A DNA stretch of 64,000 nucleotides from an uncultured Trichococcus sp. (GCF_963663645.1 NZ_OY760503.1:310001-374000); one strand, 5' to 3'; shown: positions 17,973 through 30,296, numbered from the stretch's first letter. Numbers and translations are program-made. Notes: a model not told the origin generated them from the sequence alone.

Positions 17973-19712
17973 ATGATAAAAAAACTCATGGGCAGCATAC
18001 GCGAGTATAAAAAGGACTCGATCCTTGCCCCTATATATGTCGCTTTGGAAGTCGTCCTTGAAGTGCTTATCCCATTTCTGATGTCGATGATCATCGACCG
18101 AGGCGTCGGCGAAGGGGATATGCCCTTCATCATCCGCATCGGGTTGATTTTGATTGTCTCCACCCTATTTTCATTAGGTTTCGGGGTCCTCTCCGGTTTG
18201 CATGCAGCAAAAGCTTCGGCTGGTTTAGCAAAAAACATCCGCAAGGACATGTACTACAACATCCAGGATTTCTCATTTTCGAATATCGATCAGTTCTCGA
18301 CATCCAGTCTGATCACCCGTCTGACGACGGACATCACGAATGTCCAGAACTCTTACCAGATGATTATCCGGATCATGGTCCGGGCGCCGCTTATGCTCGT
18401 ATTCTCATTGCTGATGGCTCTGAGCATCAACAGTGAACTCGGCATGGTCTTCCTGGGGGCGATCCCTTTCCTTGGTATCGGCCTCTACCTCATCATGTCA
18501 AAAGCCTTCCCGATTTTCCAGAAGGTATTCCGCACCTACGACAAGCTGAACCGGGTCGTGCAGGAAAATCTTTATGGCATCCGGGTCGTCAAGTCCTTTG
18601 TGCGTGAAGACCACGAGACCGAAAAATTCAAATCCGTATCCAAGAAAATCTACAAGGATTTCACCAAGGCCGAAAAAATCTTGGCGTTCAACAGCCCGTT
18701 GATGCAGTTCACGATGTACGCGAGCATTTTGACGTTGTCATTGTTGGGTGCGCGCATGATCGTCTCCGGTTCGATGACGACAGGCCAACTGATGAGCCTG
18801 ATCACCTACGCTTCCCAAATTCTGATGAGCCTTATGATGATTTCGATGGTCTTCGTCATGGTAACCATTTCCCGCGCTTCAGCGGAACGGATTGTGGAAG
18901 TGCTGAGCGAGGAGAGCGACCTGAAGAACAGCGACAATCCCGTTATGGTCATTCCTGACGGATCGGTTTCTTTCGAAAATGTGGACTTCAGCTATGCCAA
19001 CGATCCGAATAAACTTGCTTTGAAGAATGTCAGTTTTTCCGTCAAATCAGGGGAAACGGTCGGCATCATTGGCGGTACCGGCAGTGCCAAAACCTCTTTG
19101 GTCCACCTCATTCCGCGCCTGTACGATGCCACCGGCGGTACGGTGAAAGTCGGCGGTGTGGATGTACGCAATTATGACATGCAGACGTTGCGCAGCGAAG
19201 TCGCTATGGTGCTCCAAAAAAACATCCTGTTTTCGGGCACGATCAAAGATAATCTGCGTTGGGGCAATCCTACAGCCACCGATGAAGAGCTGATGAAAGC
19301 GGCCAGACAAGCGCAAGCGGATGAATTCATCCAGCGCCTTCCTGGCGGATACGAAACTTATATAGAAGAAGGCGGTACGAACGTCTCCGGCGGGCAAAGA
19401 CAGCGGCTCTGCATCGCCCGTGCTTTGGTGAAACAGCCGAAGATCCTGATTCTCGATGATTCGACCAGCGCCGTGGATACCCGGACGGATTCCTTGATCC
19501 GGACCGCGTTCAAGGAAGAAATCCCGAACACAACCAAATTCATCATCGCCCAACGCATCTCTTCCGTGCAGGATGCCGACAAGATCATTGTGATGGACAG
19601 CGGCAGCATCCACGGCATCGGAACACATGACGAATTGCTTGCCTCGAACACCATTTACCAAGAAGTTTATTATTCACAAATGAAAGGAGGACAAATTGCT
19701 GATGAAGCCTAA
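17973..19712 (+). CDS. Heterodimeric ABC exporter subunit, degenerate-site partner
   Basis: 579 residues: six-helix exporter membrane domain (about 1-310), then the ATPase domain. Walker A reads GGTGSAKTS, with Ala in place of the usual Gly before Lys. The signature is VSGGQRQRL, and Walker B ends LILDDSTSAVD, with Asp at the catalytic Glu position. This is the pattern of the degenerate half of heterodimeric exporters such as BmrC/D, EfrA/B and LmrC/D. Its partner overlaps its 3' end. Probable drug or lipid export; substrate unknown. Confidence 0.92.
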   Translation: MIKKLMGSIREYKKDSILAPIYVALEVVLEVLIPFLMSMIIDRGVGEGDMPFIIRIGLILIVSTLFSLGFGVLSGLHAAKASAGLAKNIRKDMYYNIQDFSFSNIDQFSTSSLITRLTTDITNVQNSYQMIIRIMVRAPLMLVFSLLMALSINSELGMVFLGAIPFLGIGLYLIMSKAFPIFQKVFRTYDKLNRVVQENLYGIRVVKSFVREDHETEKFKSVSKKIYKDFTKAEKILAFNSPLMQFTMYASILTLSLLGARMIVSGSMTTGQLMSLITYASQILMSLMMISMVFVMVTISRASAERIVEVLSEESDLKNSDNPVMVIPDGSVSFENVDFSYANDPNKLALKNVSFSVKSGETVGIIGGTGSAKTSLVHLIPRLYDATGGTVKVGGVDVRNYDMQTLRSEVAMVLQKNILFSGTIKDNLRWGNPTATDEELMKAARQAQADEFIQRLPGGYETYIEEGGTNVSGGQRQRLCIARALVKQPKILILDDSTSAVDTRTDSLIRTAFKEEIPNTTKFIIAQRISSVQDADKIIVMDSGSIHGIGTHDELLASNTIYQEVYYSQMKGGQIADEA

Positions 19713-21588
19713 TCAACCAAAACGGCGCGGAGCCAAAGATGCCGGCAAAACGACAAAACGCCTCCTGTCCTATATTTCCAAAGGTCACAAATTCACCTTT
19801 AGCCTTGTATTGATCTGTATCCTCATAAGCGCCCTTGCCAATGTTGCGGGGTCGCTTTTCCTGAAGACGCTGATCGATGAGTATATCACGCCTTTACTTG
19901 GCGTAACCAATCCTGTCTTCACTAGCATGTACCGCGCGATCGCGATGATGGCCGGCATCTACATGATCGGGGTCGTGGCGACTTATGTCTACAACATCCT
20001 GATGGTCTCCATTTCCCAAGGGATCCAGAAAAAAATCCGCGATGAGCTGTTCGCGCATATGCAGAGCTTGCCGATCAAATATTTCGACACGCATGCGCAC
20101 GGGGATGTCATGAGCCGCTACACCAACGATATCGACACTTTGCGCCAGATGCTGTCGCAAAGCATCCCGATGGCCTTTTCCTCCCTTGTCACGATCATCA
20201 GCGTATTCGCCGCGATGCTCGCAGTCAGCCTGCCGTTGACGCTCATCGTCATCCTGATGGTGGCCTTGTCGATCACCGTCACGAAGACGATCGGCGGCAA
20301 GAGTTCCGCCAACTTCGTCAAACAGCAGCAGACACTCGGTAAAGTGAACGGCTATATCGAAGAAATGATGCACGGTCAAAAAGAAGTGAAAGTCTTCCGC
20401 CGTGAAGCAGAATCCAAGGAACGTTTCGACAAACTCAACGATGAATTGCGCGAGAGCGCGACGAACGCAAACATCTATGCGAATATCCTGATGCCGATCC
20501 TGGGAAATCTGGGGTTCCTGCAATATGCTTTGATCGCTATGTTCGGAGGAGCCATGGCCGTTGCAGGCTTCGGCGGCCTGACCTTGGGGGCAATCGCTTC
20601 CTTCCTGCAGTTGAGCCGGTCCTTCACGATGCCGGTCAACCAGATTTCCCAACAAGTTTCATCGATCGTGATGGCTTTGGCGGGTGCTGAGCGGATTTTC
20701 GAATTGATGGATGAACAACCGGAGTTGGATGAAGGCACCGTTACCTTGGTGAATGCAACCATGGTCGGTGATGAAGTGAAGGAAGCCGAAAACCATACCG
20801 GACTTTGGGCATGGAAAGTGCCTCAAGCAGACGGATCGGTCCGCTACACGAAACTGACCGGTGATGTCCGATTCTTTGACGTCGACTTCTCCTACAATCC
20901 CGACAAACAGATTCTGCATGACATCAGCCTCTATGCCCATCCCGGCGAGAAGGTCGCTTTCGTGGGATCGACTGGTGCCGGCAAGACGACCATCACGAAC
21001 CTGATCAATCGTTTCTACGATATCCAGGACGGGAAAATCGTTTATGACGGCATCAACATCGCAGACATCAAGAAAAATGACCTGCGCCGTTCCCTGGGTA
21101 TCGTGTTGCAGGACACCAACCTCTTTACCGGAACGATTCTGGAAAATATCCGTTACGGCAACCTGAACGCAACCGATGAAGAAATCTACGCAGCAGCGCG
21201 CTTGGCGAATGCCGATGATTTCATCTCCCGTCTGCCGCAAGGATACCAGACGGTCATTTCCGGCGACGGTGAAGGCCTATCCCAAGGGCAGAAGCAATTG
21301 CTTTCGATTGCCCGTGCGGCTGTTGCCGATCCTCCCGTCATGATACTGGACGAAGCGACTTCCAGCATCGATACGCGGACGGAATCGATTGTCCAGCGCG
21401 GCATGGATGCCTTGATGCACGGACGTACCGTCTTCGTCATCGCCCACCGCTTGTCCACTATCCAGAATGCGGATGCCATCATGCTGATGGAGCAAGGCCG
21501 GATCATCGAACGCGGCAATCATGAGAAATTGATCGGCGAGCAAGGAAAATATTACCAGCTTTATACCGGAGCATTCGAGCTCGAATAG
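19702..21588 (+). CDS. Heterodimeric ABC exporter subunit, catalytic-site partner
   Basis: 628 residues from ATG 19702; a TTG at 19696 is closer to AAAGGAGG (5 bp against 11) and may be the true start. Six membrane helices, then GSTGAGKTTI (Walker A), LSQGQKQLL (signature with Gln for Gly) and VMILDEATSSID with the catalytic Glu intact. An insertion of about 35 residues near 350-385 (EVKEAENHTGLWAWKVPQAD) precedes the ATPase core. It overlaps the upstream subunit by 11 bp, so the two are co-translated. Ends in a strong terminator. Confidence 0.92.
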   Translation: MKPNQPKRRGAKDAGKTTKRLLSYISKGHKFTFSLVLICILISALANVAGSLFLKTLIDEYITPLLGVTNPVFTSMYRAIAMMAGIYMIGVVATYVYNILMVSISQGIQKKIRDELFAHMQSLPIKYFDTHAHGDVMSRYTNDIDTLRQMLSQSIPMAFSSLVTIISVFAAMLAVSLPLTLIVILMVALSITVTKTIGGKSSANFVKQQQTLGKVNGYIEEMMHGQKEVKVFRREAESKERFDKLNDELRESATNANIYANILMPILGNLGFLQYALIAMFGGAMAVAGFGGLTLGAIASFLQLSRSFTMPVNQISQQVSSIVMALAGAERIFELMDEQPELDEGTVTLVNATMVGDEVKEAENHTGLWAWKVPQADGSVRYTKLTGDVRFFDVDFSYNPDKQILHDISLYAHPGEKVAFVGSTGAGKTTITNLINRFYDIQDGKIVYDGINIADIKKNDLRRSLGIVLQDTNLFTGTILENIRYGNLNATDEEIYAAARLANADDFISRLPQGYQTVISGDGEGLSQGQKQLLSIARAAVADPPVMILDEATSSIDTRTESIVQRGMDALMHGRTVFVIAHRLSTIQNADAIMLMEQGRIIERGNHEKLIGEQGKYYQLYTGAFELE

Positions 21589-21600
21589 ATCTATCGAAAC

Positions 21601-21653
21601 ACCCCGCAGAATGGCAGTTCCTGATCGGAGCTGCCATTCTGCGGGGTGTTTTT
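21601..21653 (+). terminator. Terminator of the ABC exporter operon
   Basis: A 17-bp perfect stem (21601-21617 with 21631-21647) followed by GTTTTT. Confidence 0.93.
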
Positions 21654-21768
21654 GGCATGCAGCCTATTTAGATGAAGTCCAGAGCAACGCGTGGTAAAAT
21701 TATCTCGAAGGATGCTTCATCCACCTGGCATCTGCCGATTACCGGTCCAAGAGAAAGAGGTACTTGCG

Positions 21769-22332
21769 ATGACTGAAAAGAGAGTTATCCCATCCGATGC
21801 GTTCATTGCCCGTTCCTTTATTGCCGGTATCCCATTCATTCTGATGTTCGGAGGCCTCTCCCATTTCGCATTCGCTTGGCTCGGGAATGCAAGTTGGGCG
21901 GCGTCTTTCGTCCCCGTGAACGAGAGTGTCTGGGAACACCTGAAAATGAGTTACTGGTCCACCTTCCTGTGGTTTTTCTTCATCCTCCTCTTTTTCGGAA
22001 AAAAGCACCGGCTTTCGCCATCCCGCTGGTTGCTGGCGGGGATCGTGTCCATGCTGTTCTGCCCGCTCCTCATCGTCACCGGATTCTACACGCTCAAAGG
22101 CGCTTTCGGCATCGAATCCCTTTTCACTGACGGGATGCTGTTCTTTTTCGGCATCATCAGCGCTCAACTGCTGGCCTCCCGCGCCTACCGTTATGTCGAG
22201 CCCCGGCGCTTTCGGCTTGGAGTGGCAGCCGTGCTATGGCTTCTTCTCGCGCTTGCGTTTGTGCTGTACAGTTTCCACCCCCCCGCCCTGCCGCTCTTTT
22301 TGGATACGCCGACCGGAAGCTACGGGTTTTAG
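21769..22332 (+). CDS. DUF6512-like membrane protein
   Basis: 187 residues from ATG 21769 after GAAAGAGG. About five hydrophobic helices surround the motif PVNESVWEHLKM, which is characteristic of a small Bacillota membrane family (DUF6512). Function unknown. It lies between two terminators and appears to be a single-gene unit. Confidence 0.75.
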   Translation: MTEKRVIPSDAFIARSFIAGIPFILMFGGLSHFAFAWLGNASWAASFVPVNESVWEHLKMSYWSTFLWFFFILLFFGKKHRLSPSRWLLAGIVSMLFCPLLIVTGFYTLKGAFGIESLFTDGMLFFFGIISAQLLASRAYRYVEPRRFRLGVAAVLWLLLALAFVLYSFHPPALPLFLDTPTGSYGF

Positions 22333-22402
22333 ATTGCTCAGGGAGCCGATTCAGGCTCAGTTACGTTTATATCGCCCCCCAAAAATAACTCCTAAAATAC
22401 AG

Positions 22403-22448
22403 AAAAGAGCGGAAAAGCCCTCGCTGAGGATAGCTTTTCCGCTCTTTT
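22403..22448. terminator. Bidirectional terminator
   Basis: A 16-bp perfect stem (22403-22418 with 22433-22448) between convergent genes. The asparaginase stop codon lies inside the stem. Confidence 0.9.
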
Positions 22449-23445
22449 AATACAGGATATCGTTGCTGATCGTCGTGTAGAACAGTTCCTTGATCAGGGC
22501 CGGATCCTGCGTCTGGCCCAGGATCCACATCAGTTTGCATACGACCGCTTCCGTGATCATGTCGTAGGCTTCCAGAATATTGACCCGGGACTTCAGTTCG
22601 TGGCCGACTTTGTAGATTTCCATGTCGCTGCCTTCGTTCGGCACCTGCGTCGTCATGACAACCGTCTTGCCTATTCCGATCCAGTGGTTGATGACTTCGA
22701 AATATCCGTACTCCGGTGCAGAAGGGATCCCGCCCACTCCATAACTTTCGATGATGACTGCATCGTTCCGCTCAAGCATGAAGGAAAGGATCTCCGAATC
22801 CACTCCCGGCGTCAGCTTGAACAAAGCGACCTTCGCATCCAGACTGTCATAAAAGCGCGGTATTCGCGCTTTTTCCTTTGTGATGTAGGAAATCACCCGT
22901 CCATCCTGGATGATTGCCAAATAAGGGTAATTGATGCTGGAAAAAGCCTGGAAGCTTTTGGAATGTGTCTTTCTTGCCCGTGTTCCGAGGATGACCTTCC
23001 CATTGAAGACGATCTGGACACCGCTGGCGCAATCGGAGGCTGCGTAGAGGAAACTGTCGAAGAGATTCGTCTTCGAATCGGTGATTTCCATGTTGATCGG
23101 TTTTTGGGCACCGGTTATGATGATCGGTTTGGGGGAATCCTGGATCATGTAGGACAGCGCGGCAGCCGTATAAGCCATCGTATCGGTTCCGTGGGTGACG
23201 ACAAAACCGTCGTATTGTTCATACTTTTCCCGGATGGTGTCCGTCATCAGCACCCAGATGTCGGGTGCGATGTTGGTGCTGTCGATATTGCAGATCTGCA
23301 GGGTATCGACCTCGCATATTTCTGAGATGCCGGGGATAAAAGCCAGTATCTCTTCGGATGTCAGTTGGGGATCGAGACCGTTTGGCGTTATTTTGGAAGC
23401 GATCGTACCGCCCGTTCCGATCATCAATATCTTTTTCTTTTTCAT
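22447..23445 (-). CDS. ansA: L-asparaginase, cytosolic type I
   Basis: 332 residues without a signal peptide, so probably cytosolic. Both catalytic Thr motifs are present: IGTGGTIAS near residue 8 and VTHGTDTMAYTAAAL near 85. IITGAQKP and the C-terminal GGIPS complete the family pattern. It hydrolyses Asn to Asp and ammonia, and tRNA-dependent or peptide substrates are less likely. AAAGGTAAA precedes ATG 23445. Monocistronic. Confidence 0.92.
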   Translation of the reverse strand: MKKKKILMIGTGGTIASKITPNGLDPQLTSEEILAFIPGISEICEVDTLQICNIDSTNIAPDIWVLMTDTIREKYEQYDGFVVTHGTDTMAYTAAALSYMIQDSPKPIIITGAQKPINMEITDSKTNLFDSFLYAASDCASGVQIVFNGKVILGTRARKTHSKSFQAFSSINYPYLAIIQDGRVISYITKEKARIPRFYDSLDAKVALFKLTPGVDSEILSFMLERNDAVIIESYGVGGIPSAPEYGYFEVINHWIGIGKTVVMTTQVPNEGSDMEIYKVGHELKSRVNILEAYDMITEAVVCKLMWILGQTQDPALIKELFYTTISNDILY

Positions 23446-23526
23446 ATTTAATTTTACCTTTCGTGGATATATTTCTTGTATGCTTCATTATACGACTGAT
23501 GCTCCGATCACACCAATTTTTTCAGC

Positions 23527-23573
23527 AAAAAAATGAACGGTGCCTACGCTTGTGCGGAGTCGGCACCGTTCAT
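23527..23573 (-). terminator. Terminator of the N-ATPase operon
   Basis: A 12-bp perfect stem (23533-23544 with 23562-23573) followed on the minus strand by seven T residues. Confidence 0.93.
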
Positions 23574-24453
23574 TCTTCAGGCAAATTCTTTTTTGATTTC
23601 TTCAAAGACCGGAAACCGGACAGCAGATCGTTGATTTCTTCAGTGATGCTGGTCTGCCGTTTCATGCGGTACAGGAAATTGAACTCGTTCAGGCGTTCTT
23701 CGATATTTTTTTCCGCTGAGTTCATGGAATTGATTCGGCTTGTATTTTCGGATACGAGTGAATAACAAAAAGCCCGATAGAGCGTCAGGAAAAAATATTG
23801 CTGCAACAGATTCGAAAGGAGCGTCTCCTTATCCATGAGATAGATGGCTATTCTTTTCGGTTCCCATCTGTCGTATTTTTTTGCTAATTCTTCCAGATCC
23901 AATGGAAAAAGCAATTCAATTTCTTCTTTGTAGTCACCGCGTTCTCCAAGGGTCTGCAGTAATACAATAAAATTTTCCCCACAGGAGCCTCGTCCCTCAG
24001 TTGATCTATCTTGAACAGGAGCCTTTGGACTATCGGAATGATCCCATCTTCGGTTTGCGGAACCGAAAAGCTGTCCTTGATTGTATAATCCGTTATCAGT
24101 CTGTCATAAATTTGCTGACCTACAACGAGAATATCGTTGTGTCCGTTCTTAGGTATATGATTTGCAGCGAAGAAACTCATCCGTTCATTGAAATTGCCGG
24201 CCAGGCCATGATCAGAACCGAAGATGATATGGATCGTTCGGTCACCGTCCATGGCATTCACAGGTTTCTTTTCTTCATCGGCCAGCAGCACAGCGAGGGC
24301 CGTATCCAAAACACGCCGGTATTTAACGGATGCTTGCGCCGCGCGTTCAAACTGGTGGATTTGAGTCGAGGCGTGGGCCTTCATGGTCGTTACGATCGAC
24401 TGCATACTCTCGGTGGAATTTATGCTTTTTTTTAACGATTTCAGACTGGTCAT
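23570..24453 (-). pseudogene. atpG: N-ATPase gamma subunit, frameshifted
   Basis: The first frame (from ATG 24453, ATGA overlap with atpA) encodes the N-terminal coiled coil and the FGSDHGLAGNFN segment typical of gamma. Near 23970-23980 (GTGGGGAAAATTTT) one base is missing. The frame then reads KILLYYCRP and stops at 23884, while the next frame carries ENFIVLLQTLGERGDYKEE and the C-terminal helix down to 23570. Gamma is the rotor shaft linking catalysis to the c-ring, so a product without its C-terminal helix cannot couple. Last gene of the operon. Confidence 0.85.
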
Positions 24454-25966
24454 CCTTTCGTCTCCAACTCCTTTCTGATCCTCTTGCCTACCTTTTCCAG
24501 AAACTCATCTCTCCGGTCCCCATCAATTTTCCCACCTTTTGCGATGCTTTTTCGGAAACTTTCGTCTTCCTTCACGAGTATTCGGATAATTTCTTCAGCT
24601 TCCTCCATTTTTTCCAGCGGTAAAAAATCCAGGGTACCGTTGACTACAGCCAAAAAAACACCGATTTGTTCCATGACGTCCATCGGGGAATACTGGGGCT
24701 GATTCAATATTTTCCGGATCCGCTACCCCCTCTCGAGTATCAGTTTTGTGGCATCATCCAACCTGGCACTGAAGCTGGCGAATATTTCGAGTTCCTCAAA
24801 CTGGGAATACGTCAATTTTAATGCACTCGTCACTTGCCGATAGGCAGGTAACTGTGTTTTTCCTCCCACGCGTGATACCGATGCGCCGATATTCACGGCC
24901 GGAAAATTCCCCATCTGGTAAATTTTGGGCGAAACATAGATTTGCCCATCCGTTATGGAAATCAGGTTGGTAGGTATATAGGCGGCCAAATTTTCTGCTT
25001 GGGTTTCAATGATCGGAAGAGCTGTGATGCTTCCTCCGCCGTACTCTTTTTTCAGGTGTGTGGCTCTCTCCAAAAGTCTGGAATGGATATAGAAAATGTC
25101 CCCCGGGTAGGCTTCCCTTCCTGGCGGGCGCTCCAACAACAAAGATAGTTCCCGATAGGAGCGGGCGTGTTTAGTGAGATCATCATACACAATCAGCACA
25201 TCCTTGCCTTTGCCCATAAAATATTCCCCAAGACTTGTGGCCGCGTAAGGCGCGATATACGACAGCCCGGGAGGATCTTCCGACCCTGCGACCATCAGGA
25301 TTGTATGGCTCAATGCATCGTGGTTTTTCAACGCATTCATCACTTTCGTGACCGAAGAAATTTGTTGTCCGATCGAGCAGTAGATGCAGATGACATCCTT
25401 TCCCTTTTGGTTGATGATTGCATCGATTGCGATAGCCGTTTTTCCGGTCTGACGATCACCGAGTATCAATTCTCTTTGGCCCTTTCCGATTGGCACCGCC
25501 GCATCAACTACTTTGAGGCCTGTCTGCAACGGTTCCGTGATGGGGGCCCGATGCATGATCGGAGGGGCTTCCCTTTCGACAGGGAGCCAGTTGTTCGATT
25601 CCACCGCCCCCCTACCATCCAGAACTTCCCCAACGGATTGATGACTCTCCCAAGGAAATCTTCCGATACCGGGATGGCGACTACCCGATTGGTCCTTGTG
25701 ACCACGTCTCCAGCCTTTATATGCTCATATCCGCCCAACAGGATGACCCCGATATCATCCGGATCAAGGTTGTAAACCATCCCCATCACATCCCCCGGAA
25801 AACGGACCAGTTCCTGATTCTTCACTCCGCTCAGACCGTTTACGACCGCAATCCCTCTATCTAACGAAATAACCATTCCGCTCTCCTCTATGTCCTCCTC
25901 ACCAAAAGGGAGTTCCAGTGCTTTCTCCAACAATTTTTCGAACTGGATCAAAAGATCTTTCAGCAT
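24450..25966 (-). pseudogene. atpA: N-ATPase alpha subunit, one frameshift and one amber codon
   Basis: The start is ATG 25966 (AAGGTGA upstream; a GTG at 25978 is possible). The frame breaks near 25621-25626: NPLGKF should continue [12 protein letters not shown], which is found one frame over, as if a T were lost. The P-loop GDRQTGKTA and the catalytic core follow. At 24723-24725 an in-frame TAG interrupts LERG-stop-RIRKILNQPQYSP, and the C-terminal domain continues in the same frame to 24450. A nonsense substitution is not explained by homopolymer miscalls. Confidence 0.87.
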
Positions 25967-25987
25967 CGGGGTGCTCACCTTCTTTCA

Positions 25988-26741
25988 TTAAGAATTCTTC
26001 TCCAAGGTCTCCATGATTTTCTTCTCGGATTCTTCAATATATTTTCTGATGTTATGATGCAGTATGAAAGTCTCGAACTTCAACTCATACCCAGCCACCA
26101 GTTCCTTATCAATCAAGTAGGAAATGGTGAGACCGGCTCCTATTTTATCCTGCAGGACCTCTTCAAAAATCCCCCTGTTTTCCATCGGCATTTCAGTCGC
26201 GCTGACCAGAATCACCTTTGCCTGATAAGTCAAGTGCATAAGTTCGGGAGAATCGGATTTCAATGCACGAATTTTGTCGATAAAAGACTGGAACATCTTC
26301 TCATCGCTGCTCTCATCGGCCGTCATGCGCAAGATATGCGCAGCTATCTGCACCGCACTCTTCCCCAACACTCTCCTTAATTCAACAGAAATATGCGCTC
26401 TTTTTCATCCTCCAGTTCCTTAAAATAGATTTGTCTTTTTTCATCTGCCTGCTCCGATAGATTTTCAGCAAGTCGTTTTTTGTGTTCTCCGCTTCCTTTT
26501 TGGCGTTCTGCATGGTCTGTTGGGCCGTTTCTTCGATAGTCGCCAATTTTTCATGATAATCCGTGATGGTTGCATCAGCCTCCATCATTTTCTGTGCAGC
26601 TTTTTCCTGATCTTTGGCTATCGTTTTCTGCCGTTCATCCATTGCTTCGATGAGCGGTTTATAAAGTAACTTTTGGAGGACGACCAAAAGGATGACGAAA
26701 TTGACCATCTGAGCAAAGACTTCAAACCAGTTGATGTTCAT
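25988..26741 (-). pseudogene. atpF: N-ATPase b-delta-like stator subunit, two frameshifts
   Basis: In N-ATPases AtpF is a long b subunit with a delta-like C-terminal part, and no separate atpH exists. Here the membrane anchor and coiled coil (MNINWFEVFAQMVNFVILL) start at 26741. The frame shifts near 26465-26470 (next piece AENLSEQADEKRQIYFKEL) and again near 26381-26385 (next piece ELRRVLGKSAVQIAAHIL). The delta-like tail ends at 25988. Each shift equals one missing base. Repaired length is about 250 residues, normal for N-type AtpF. Confidence 0.85.
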
Positions 26742-26745
26742 GACA

Positions 26746-27012
26746 TCACCCTACCAATGCGTTCCAAAAAGGGTTCGCGTACAATAAAATCATCGATAGG
26801 ACAAAGCAGTAGATGGCCGTGGATTCGATCATGGCCAAGCCTACGAAAAGTGTCCTCGAGATGCTGTTGTATTCATCCGGTTGCTGCGCTATCGATTTTA
26901 AGGCTTGAACTACGGCGTTTCCTTCACCGATTGCCGGAGCGATGGAGCCGATTGCTATAGTGAATCCCGACATGATGATTGAAATGGTGCCTATGATTGT
27001 AATGGAGTCCAT
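26746..27012 (-). CDS. atpE: N-ATPase c subunit (Na+-binding type)
   Basis: 88 residues, two membrane helices joined by the polar loop AQQPDEYNS. Helix 2 carries ESTAIY with Glu63, Ser64 and Tyr68, matching the Na+ ligands of Na+-translocating c-rings (Glu-Ser-x-x-x-Tyr). Helix 1 has GEGNAV with Glu30 where Ilyobacter has Gln; a second carboxylate here is known for N-ATPases. Intact, with GGGGAGG upstream. Confidence 0.95.
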   Translation of the reverse strand: MDSITIIGTISIIMSGFTIAIGSIAPAIGEGNAVVQALKSIAQQPDEYNSISRTLFVGLAMIESTAIYCFVLSMILLYANPFWNALVG

Positions 27013-27050
27013 ATTTTTACCTCCCCTATTGAAATGTTATCGTCCAAAAG

Positions 27051-27716
27051 CTATTTCCCTTTTGTCGCAGCAGCGATGTAGACAATGGCCAAAATGGAAA
27101 AAATGTAGGCTTGGATGGTGCCGGTAAGCAATCCCAGCAGTTGGATGACTGCCGGGAAAAACAACGGGATGACTCCCAACAAAATTGCAATGATGATGCT
27201 CGAACTCATCACATTGCCGTAGAGCCGGACAGCCAAAGAAATGATGCGGGAAAATTCACCGATTATGTTGAACGGAAGCATAAGCACAGACGGTTTGGCA
27301 TATTCCTTCAAATAATCTCTCACTCCTCGACTGGCTATCCCATAGGCCGGAATGGCAAAAAAGACGCATAAGGCGAGGGCGATGGTTGTATTCAAAGAAC
27401 CCGTCGGCGAAATGAATCCCGGTATGATCGACAGGATATTGGCGGCAAAAATAAAGATGAACAAGGTTCCGATAAACGGAAGATAGCTACTGGAATCTTG
27501 TTGGCTGATTTCCTTTATCTGTTTATCAATAATAGTCAATAAAGCTTCGGAAACATTTTGAATTTTGGACAGTTCTCCTTTCTTTCTGATGCTCCTTCTG
27601 ACAAGGAGCGTAATTATGAGCAGAACCGCTAGTGTTATCCAAGTGTAAACCAATGTCGCTGTGATCCTTACGAAATGCCATTCAAAATAAACGATGTCAC
27701 TTGGATCGATTGACAT
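27051..27716 (-). CDS. atpB: N-ATPase a subunit
   Basis: 221 residues with five to six membrane helices. Helix 5 has the essential Arg in IISLAVRLYGNVMSSSI, and the last helix has the conserved Gln in LTGTIQAYIFSILAIVYI. It forms the ion half-channels against the c-ring. Intact. AGGGGTGATGAA precedes ATG 27716, 4 bp after atpR. Confidence 0.95.
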   Translation of the reverse strand: MSIDPSDIVYFEWHFVRITATLVYTWITLAVLLIITLLVRRSIRKKGELSKIQNVSEALLTIIDKQIKEISQQDSSSYLPFIGTLFIFIFAANILSIIPGFISPTGSLNTTIALALCVFFAIPAYGIASRGVRDYLKEYAKPSVLMLPFNIIGEFSRIISLAVRLYGNVMSSSIIIAILLGVIPLFFPAVIQLLGLLTGTIQAYIFSILAIVYIAAATKGK

Positions 27717-27720
27717 TTCA

Positions 27721-28005
27721 TCACCCCTCTTGACTCGTTTCTTCAGGCCCTTCCTGTTGGCCCTTCACTTTCGACACGATAAGAAACCTTCCGACAAGGA
27801 TACCCAACAGAGCCAACGGCAAGTTAAGGTAACTCCCGTCTTTCAGCAAGTATAATCCTCCAAATAAAATACCTAGCCTCAGCATTAAGCTTCCCAACAT
27901 CAACACTGCGGGGTATCTCACTCTGACAAGCAGCCTCACGGTCAGCAATAACCCTCCAAAGAAGAGCACTCCGAGAAACATCCCACCCAAAAAAGCGATT
28001 GCCAT
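27721..28005 (-). CDS. atpR: N-ATPase AtpR
   Basis: 94 residues from ATG 28005 (AGGGGGTGAAAGCT upstream). Three hydrophobic segments with Arg residues inside membrane stretches (LLTVRLLVRVRYP, LMLRLGILFGG) and a charged Glu-rich tail. AtpR is found only in N-type ATPase operons, between atpQ and atpB; a role in c-ring assembly or ion access has been proposed. Intact. Confidence 0.85.
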   Translation of the reverse strand: MAIAFLGGMFLGVLFFGGLLLTVRLLVRVRYPAVLMLGSLMLRLGILFGGLYLLKDGSYLNLPLALLGILVGRFLIVSKVKGQQEGPEETSQEG

Positions 28006-28017
28006 AGCTTTCACCCC

Positions 28018-28314
28018 CTATTCCCCCATACTTTTCTTCTTAATCCATACCCAGGCATTTATGCAGCCGATAATCACTCCGGCAAACAAAAGGGTCAGTG
28101 TCCAAGAATATTCCGGATTGTAAGTATCATCCAAATAGATCCCTAGCGCAATGCCCATCAACACAGGGATAGCAATCGACCATCCCACCACACCGAAAGT
28201 CCCTATGCCAAAAAGAATGTCTTTCCCTTCCTTCTGCGTTTTCAGCTTCTTTTCGGAATCCGCCTTCACTTTGTCAATCAGTTCTTTTTCTGGAGATGGT
28301 TCTCTCTCTGCCAT
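28018..28314 (-). CDS. atpQ: N-ATPase AtpQ (AtpI-like)
   Basis: 98 residues from ATG 28314, chosen over 28332 because that upstream codon lies inside the end of atpC. A charged N-terminus (SPEKELIDKVKADSEKK) is followed by two helices with GIALGIYLDD, a short AtpI/AtpQ signature. By analogy with AtpI it may assist c-ring assembly. Intact. Confidence 0.85.
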   Translation of the reverse strand: MAEREPSPEKELIDKVKADSEKKLKTQKEGKDILFGIGTFGVVGWSIAIPVLMGIALGIYLDDTYNPEYSWTLTLLFAGVIIGCINAWVWIKKKSMGE

Positions 28315-28328
28315 GACGGGATTCCTCC

Positions 28329-30243
<1,915 letters not shown>

Positions 30244-30296
30244 TATATACCAGGTACTCTAACCTTTGCGATTTGGTTTCCGTCGGCCAAAACAGC

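Noticed and set aside
24723-24725. TAG in atpA as pyrrolysine
   Set aside because: No pyl genes are visible, the position is not a known pyrrolysine site, and the same operon has five frameshifts.
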